NCBI RefSeq assembly: GCF_012272815.1 | Contig: NZ_JAAWWL010000001.1 | Span: 1,142,154-1,206,153, forward strand | Reading direction: 5' to 3' | DNA length: 64,000 nucleotides | DNA from: Croceivirga thetidis | GTDB taxonomy: Bacteria; Bacteroidota; Bacteroidia; Flavobacteriales; Flavobacteriaceae | Part shown: in pieces, positions 61,463 to 64,000 of the stretch | Numbering within the stretch: position 1 is the stretch's first letter | How the letters are laid out: each line of letters starts with the position of its first letter | Program-made: the position numbers and the translations under genes | The notes under the pieces: generated by a model | The model's database searches: none | The model's input: the letters and a program-made list of their open reading frames with translations, nothing else | What the model was told of the DNA's origin: nothing

Positions 61463-61945
61463 TTAAGCTACTGCCTTCTCAAAAGCGATAAAATTGACTA
61501 CTTCACCTTTCTTGTTTTTCACAGGAAAGCCAGTAATCCAGCATTTATAAAGTGACTGGTCTTTTTTGTAGTTGATGAGGGTTTCATCAAAGCCCTTGTT
61601 GCTTTTAATTGCTTTAGCTATTCTACTTCGAATACTTTTGCTCGTCTTTTCTCCTTGAAAGATTTTGGGTGATTGGCCAATGATTTCAGAGGCCTTATAC
61701 CCATTCATTTGGAAAATATTACTTGTTGCATGTACAATATGCAATTGAGGATTGGTAACTAATATTACCTTATTTTGATTTAAAAACTCTTCTTCAATTC
61801 TTTCCAAATCAAAGTCCCAATCAAGGGATTTAGCCAAGGATTTTAATTTTGTTGACTCCTTAAGCTCTTCGTTTAAGCCTTGATATCTTGTTGTGTAGAA
61901 ATCAGCTGAAATTAGCGGAAATCGTGGAAGGTTCTTATCAATCAT
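61463..61945 (-). CDS. Stand-alone PAS-domain protein
   Basis: The 160-residue protein is essentially one PAS domain (about 52-158: NKVILVTNPQLHIVHATSNIF; MNGYKASEIIGQSPKIFQGEKTS; YKCWITGFPVKNKKGEVVNFI). The GQSPKIFQG segment aligns with the GxNCRFLQ motif of LOV photosensors, but the photoactive Cys is replaced by Pro. No output domain is attached. It might sense a ligand or act through a partner. It converges on pyk. Confidence 0.85.
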   Translation of the reverse strand: MIDKNLPRFPLISADFYTTRYQGLNEELKESTKLKSLAKSLDWDFDLERIEEEFLNQNKVILVTNPQLHIVHATSNIFQMNGYKASEIIGQSPKIFQGEKTSKSIRSRIAKAIKSNKGFDETLINYKKDQSLYKCWITGFPVKNKKGEVVNFIAFEKAVA

Positions 61946-62077
61946 TTTTGTTTATTTCCCTACAAGGATAGGAAAAGCATTGGTTTTCAAGCAAAAAGAA
62001 GGAATGATTAACACTTTTGTTGAAAAATAAGTGTAATTCACTAAAAAAACCCCATCAGAAGTTAAACAGTTTTTTAG

Positions 62078-62650
62078 TCAAATTTCTTTCAAAACCCCAT
62101 CAAGTGCCAAGTTTTTTGCCATGTAAATAGGCCAATCGCTACCGTGTAAATAGCTCTCGGTTATAGCAGATTCATAGAGTAAATAGATGCTTTGTGCAAT
62201 TTTTTCTATTTGCGCCCTTGAAAGTTGGATGGAGTTTTCTTCAACGGTTTTATCCAAAAAGGATAATACCTCATTTTTTTGTTGACGAACTGCTTCAAAC
62301 AGAATCTTATCGGTCTTAGAGATTTCTCCCAACATTCGTTGTCCCCAACAACCTTGAAAGTCATCATCCCTGTATAGTTCCCTAAGAAGATCAAAAATAG
62401 CTGTGAGTTTGGCTTTGGGAGAGTTGGCGTTTTTAGTAAAGTCTTCCAGTCCTTTTAAAAAGAAATCGTGGCGTTGCTTTAAGTAAGCAAGCCCCAGTTC
62501 TTCCTTAGATTTAAAATGATGATATAAGGTAGCTTTAGCTATATCTGATTTGGCAATGACTTCGTTAATACCCGTTTTATTGTAACCATGAGAGTAAAAT
62601 AGTTTACTCGCTGTATCAATAATATGCTGCTTAAGGTTCGCTTTTGCCAC
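62078..62650 (-). CDS. TetR/AcrR-family transcriptional regulator
   Basis: The 190-residue protein has an N-terminal TetR HTH (IIDTASKLFYSHGYNKTGIN; DIAKATLYHHFKSKEELGLAYL) and a helical ligand domain (LLRELYRDDDFQGCWGQRMLGEI). The CWGQ segment fits the TetR subgroup with the C-x-G ligand-pocket motif seen in several oxidant or lipid-responsive regulators. Its targets are not apparent. The oxidoreductase gene upstream on the strand ends 58 bases before it. Confidence 0.88.
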   Translation of the reverse strand: MAKANLKQHIIDTASKLFYSHGYNKTGINEVIAKSDIAKATLYHHFKSKEELGLAYLKQRHDFFLKGLEDFTKNANSPKAKLTAIFDLLRELYRDDDFQGCWGQRMLGEISKTDKILFEAVRQQKNEVLSFLDKTVEENSIQLSRAQIEKIAQSIYLLYESAITESYLHGSDWPIYMAKNLALDGVLKEI

Positions 62651-62708
62651 CTTTAAATGTATGGAAATTTCAAATTTTCTTTATTTCACTGGAAATTATT
62701 TCAAAAAA

Positions 62709-64000
62709 CTAGACCATTTGCATTGTAGTTGGGTCCCAGCGAACAGGCTGTTTTTTATAATAGCTTTCGTTTGCCAAAAGTGCTGCACCAGCTGCTCTAA
62801 GTCCAAAAGTTGGGTCTTGTAGAACTTTTCCATTTTCTCTTATCGCAGAAAAGAAATTATAGAAATGATCATGGTGAGAACCTTTATAATTCCTTGGAGT
62901 TTCCCAAGTTGTGGTTCCGGTGGCTAATGCAGATTTTCGGTTGATTTCATTAGTTGTTGCATAACCCATTCGTATTTTTTCTTGAGTGGCTTCGGTATAC
63001 GCAACCATAGAATAATCACCAGGAACCATATTTAGCTTTGAACGTTTAACGGTAACCGAATTCCAGCCTATTTCCATTTCACCTTCAGTACCAATTAATT
63101 TAAAACCAGATCCACCTCCTGAGCCTGAAATAAAATTTACTCGAAACACAGCATTAAAGGCAGCATGGCTTTTCGCTTGTGGAAAGTCATACAGCGTAAT
63201 ACTTACATCCGGAACATCCCTACCATCTTTCCAATACCGTAGCCCACCGGTGGCCAGGGCTTTTGTTGGGCCCATAGAATCAAGTATGTAGTGTAAAGAA
63301 GAAAAAGCATGGACAAAGAGATCCCCGGCAACTCCAGTACCATAATCCTTATAGTTTCTCCAGCGAAAAAATCTTATTGGGTCGTAAGCCACTTTTGGGG
63401 AATTGCCCAAAAAAGTGTCAAAATCAACGGTTTCTGGATTTTCATCTGGCGGGATAGGGTATTGCCAAGCACCTTCAGAAGAATAACGGTCATTGAAAAA
63501 ATCTAGCATTACAAGGTCTCCTATAGCGCCTTGCTGATACAACTGTTTTGCCTTTTCATTGGTTAAGGAGGCCATGGCCTGACTTCCTATTTGACAAATC
63601 TTCCCAGAGTTTTTCTGCGTTGTAATTATTTCTTGACCTTCTTCCCACTTCTGTACCATTGGTTTTTCACAGTACACATGTTTGCCTGCTTTTAATGCAT
63701 CAACGGTAATTTTTTTATGCCAGTGGTCAGGTGTGGCCACAATTACAGCATCAATATCTTTTCGCTCCAGTAATTTTCTATAATCTCTAGTAGTAAAAAT
63801 ATGATCTCCCCATAGCTCTTTGGCCCGATCTAGTCTGCCGGTGTAAAGGTCACAGGCTGCAACAAGTTTTACGCCCCCTACGGAAAGTGCTGCCCTTGTA
63901 TCGTATATCCCCTGAATTCCGGAACCTATCAATCCAAGATTGATATGGTCGTTGCTCGAAAAAGTTTGATTACGATATTGCTTCGATAAGACTATTTTTT
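62709..64000 (-). CDS. Gfo/Idh/MocA family oxidoreductase (5' end cut by window edge)
   Basis: The frame reads open from TTG at 63932 to the window edge (further residues KIVLSKQYRNQTFSSNDHIN upstream of the NAD-binding LGLIGSGIQG), so the true start is outside. Over 430 residues are visible with EKPMVQKWEEGQEI (catalytic Lys region), the YGTGVAGDLFVHAFSSLHYI segment, and a C-terminal domain ending TTMQMV. The upstream residues look like the end of a Tat- or Sec-type leader, so the enzyme may be exported. Acts on a sugar or inositol-like substrate, not known. The following gene on the strand is the TetR regulator. Confidence 0.88.
   Translation of the reverse strand, partial: KIVLSKQYRNQTFSSNDHINLGLIGSGIQGIYDTRAALSVGGVKLVAACDLYTGRLDRAKELWGDHIFTTRDYRKLLERKDIDAVIVATPDHWHKKITVDALKAGKHVYCEKPMVQKWEEGQEIITTQKNSGKICQIGSQAMASLTNEKAKQLYQQGAIGDLVMLDFFNDRYSSEGAWQYPIPPDENPETVDFDTFLGNSPKVAYDPIRFFRWRNYKDYGTGVAGDLFVHAFSSLHYILDSMGPTKALATGGLRYWKDGRDVPDVSITLYDFPQAKSHAAFNAVFRVNFISGSGGGSGFKLIGTEGEMEIGWNSVTVKRSKLNMVPGDYSMVAYTEATQEKIRMGYATTNEINRKSALATGTTTWETPRNYKGSHHDHFYNFFSAIRENGKVLQDPTFGLRAAGAALLANESYYKKQPVRWDPTTMQMV

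Noticed and set aside
62078-64000. TetR-oxidoreductase as a self-regulated pair
   Set aside because: The two genes have the same orientation with a 58-base gap, but no operator-like palindrome is visible, and the promoter of the oxidoreductase is outside the window.

Overview
The window is a gene-dense, low-GC chromosomal segment of a member of Bacteroidota, almost certainly a (marine) Flavobacteriaceae. The signs are promoters of the TTG...TAnnTTTG type (for example in front of the OmpA gene), A-rich leaders without clear Shine-Dalgarno sequences, GIN-domain and DUF2911 proteins, an IPExxxVDY-type protein beside pyruvate kinase, TSP3-repeat OmpA, a long-form PurF and an RNase H1 with an N-terminal viroplasmin domain. 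No rRNA, CRISPR array, prophage or classical insertion sequence is visible. The genus cannot be fixed from the sequence alone.

Layout. 1-11.3 kb: an efflux island. A minus-strand operon runs TolC, HlyD-type adaptor, ABC ATPase, GIN-domain protein, DUF2911/TPR protein and MacB/FtsX permease, followed by a second paralogous permease that runs off the left edge. Divergent from it is a sigma-54 activator/sensor kinase pair. The -24/-12 promoters and paired inverted repeats in front of both transporter units point to direct sigma-54 control by that two-component system. 11.3-25.3 kb: housekeeping and mixed genes (tesB-like, GreA-like, ArfB-like, prolyl oligopeptidase, asd, mscL, alr, tdk, rsmI, a zinc carboxypeptidase-like/DUF819 pair). 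25.5-31.9 kb: small accessory genes, including an AraC regulator with two DNA-binding domains followed by SnoaL-like, YHS and SPW-repeat genes, then UDG, Crp, DinB, XRE plus membrane partner, AhpD-like and OsmC genes. 31.9-32.3 kb: a four-helix-bundle gene enclosed by inverted repeats, resembling a free-standing 23S rRNA intervening-sequence element. 32.3-42 kb: recJ-VOC-MFS, lpxH-oxidoreductase-DUF3592 and a 38-residue membrane protein, enoyl-CoA hydratase, MATE, GNAT, USP and tRNA-Ala(GGC). 42-52 kb: an SDR gene, then addB and addA-like genes separated by ompA and kbl, then sodA. 52.2-52.8 kb: a 644-base intergenic stretch holding three tandem small-RNA-like units, each with its own -7 element and terminator. 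52.8-61.5 kb: purF, pfkB-type kinase, rnhA, purN, then acpP-fabF-rnc and the IPExxxVDY gene with pyk. The right end has a PAS protein, a TetR regulator and a Gfo/Idh/MocA oxidoreductase cut by the window edge.

The observations most worth following are the sigma-54 efflux regulon, the three tandem small RNAs downstream of purF, the inverted-repeat four-helix-bundle element, and a terminator-like hairpin inside the first codons of rnc. All functional calls rest on reading motifs by eye; no database search was possible.
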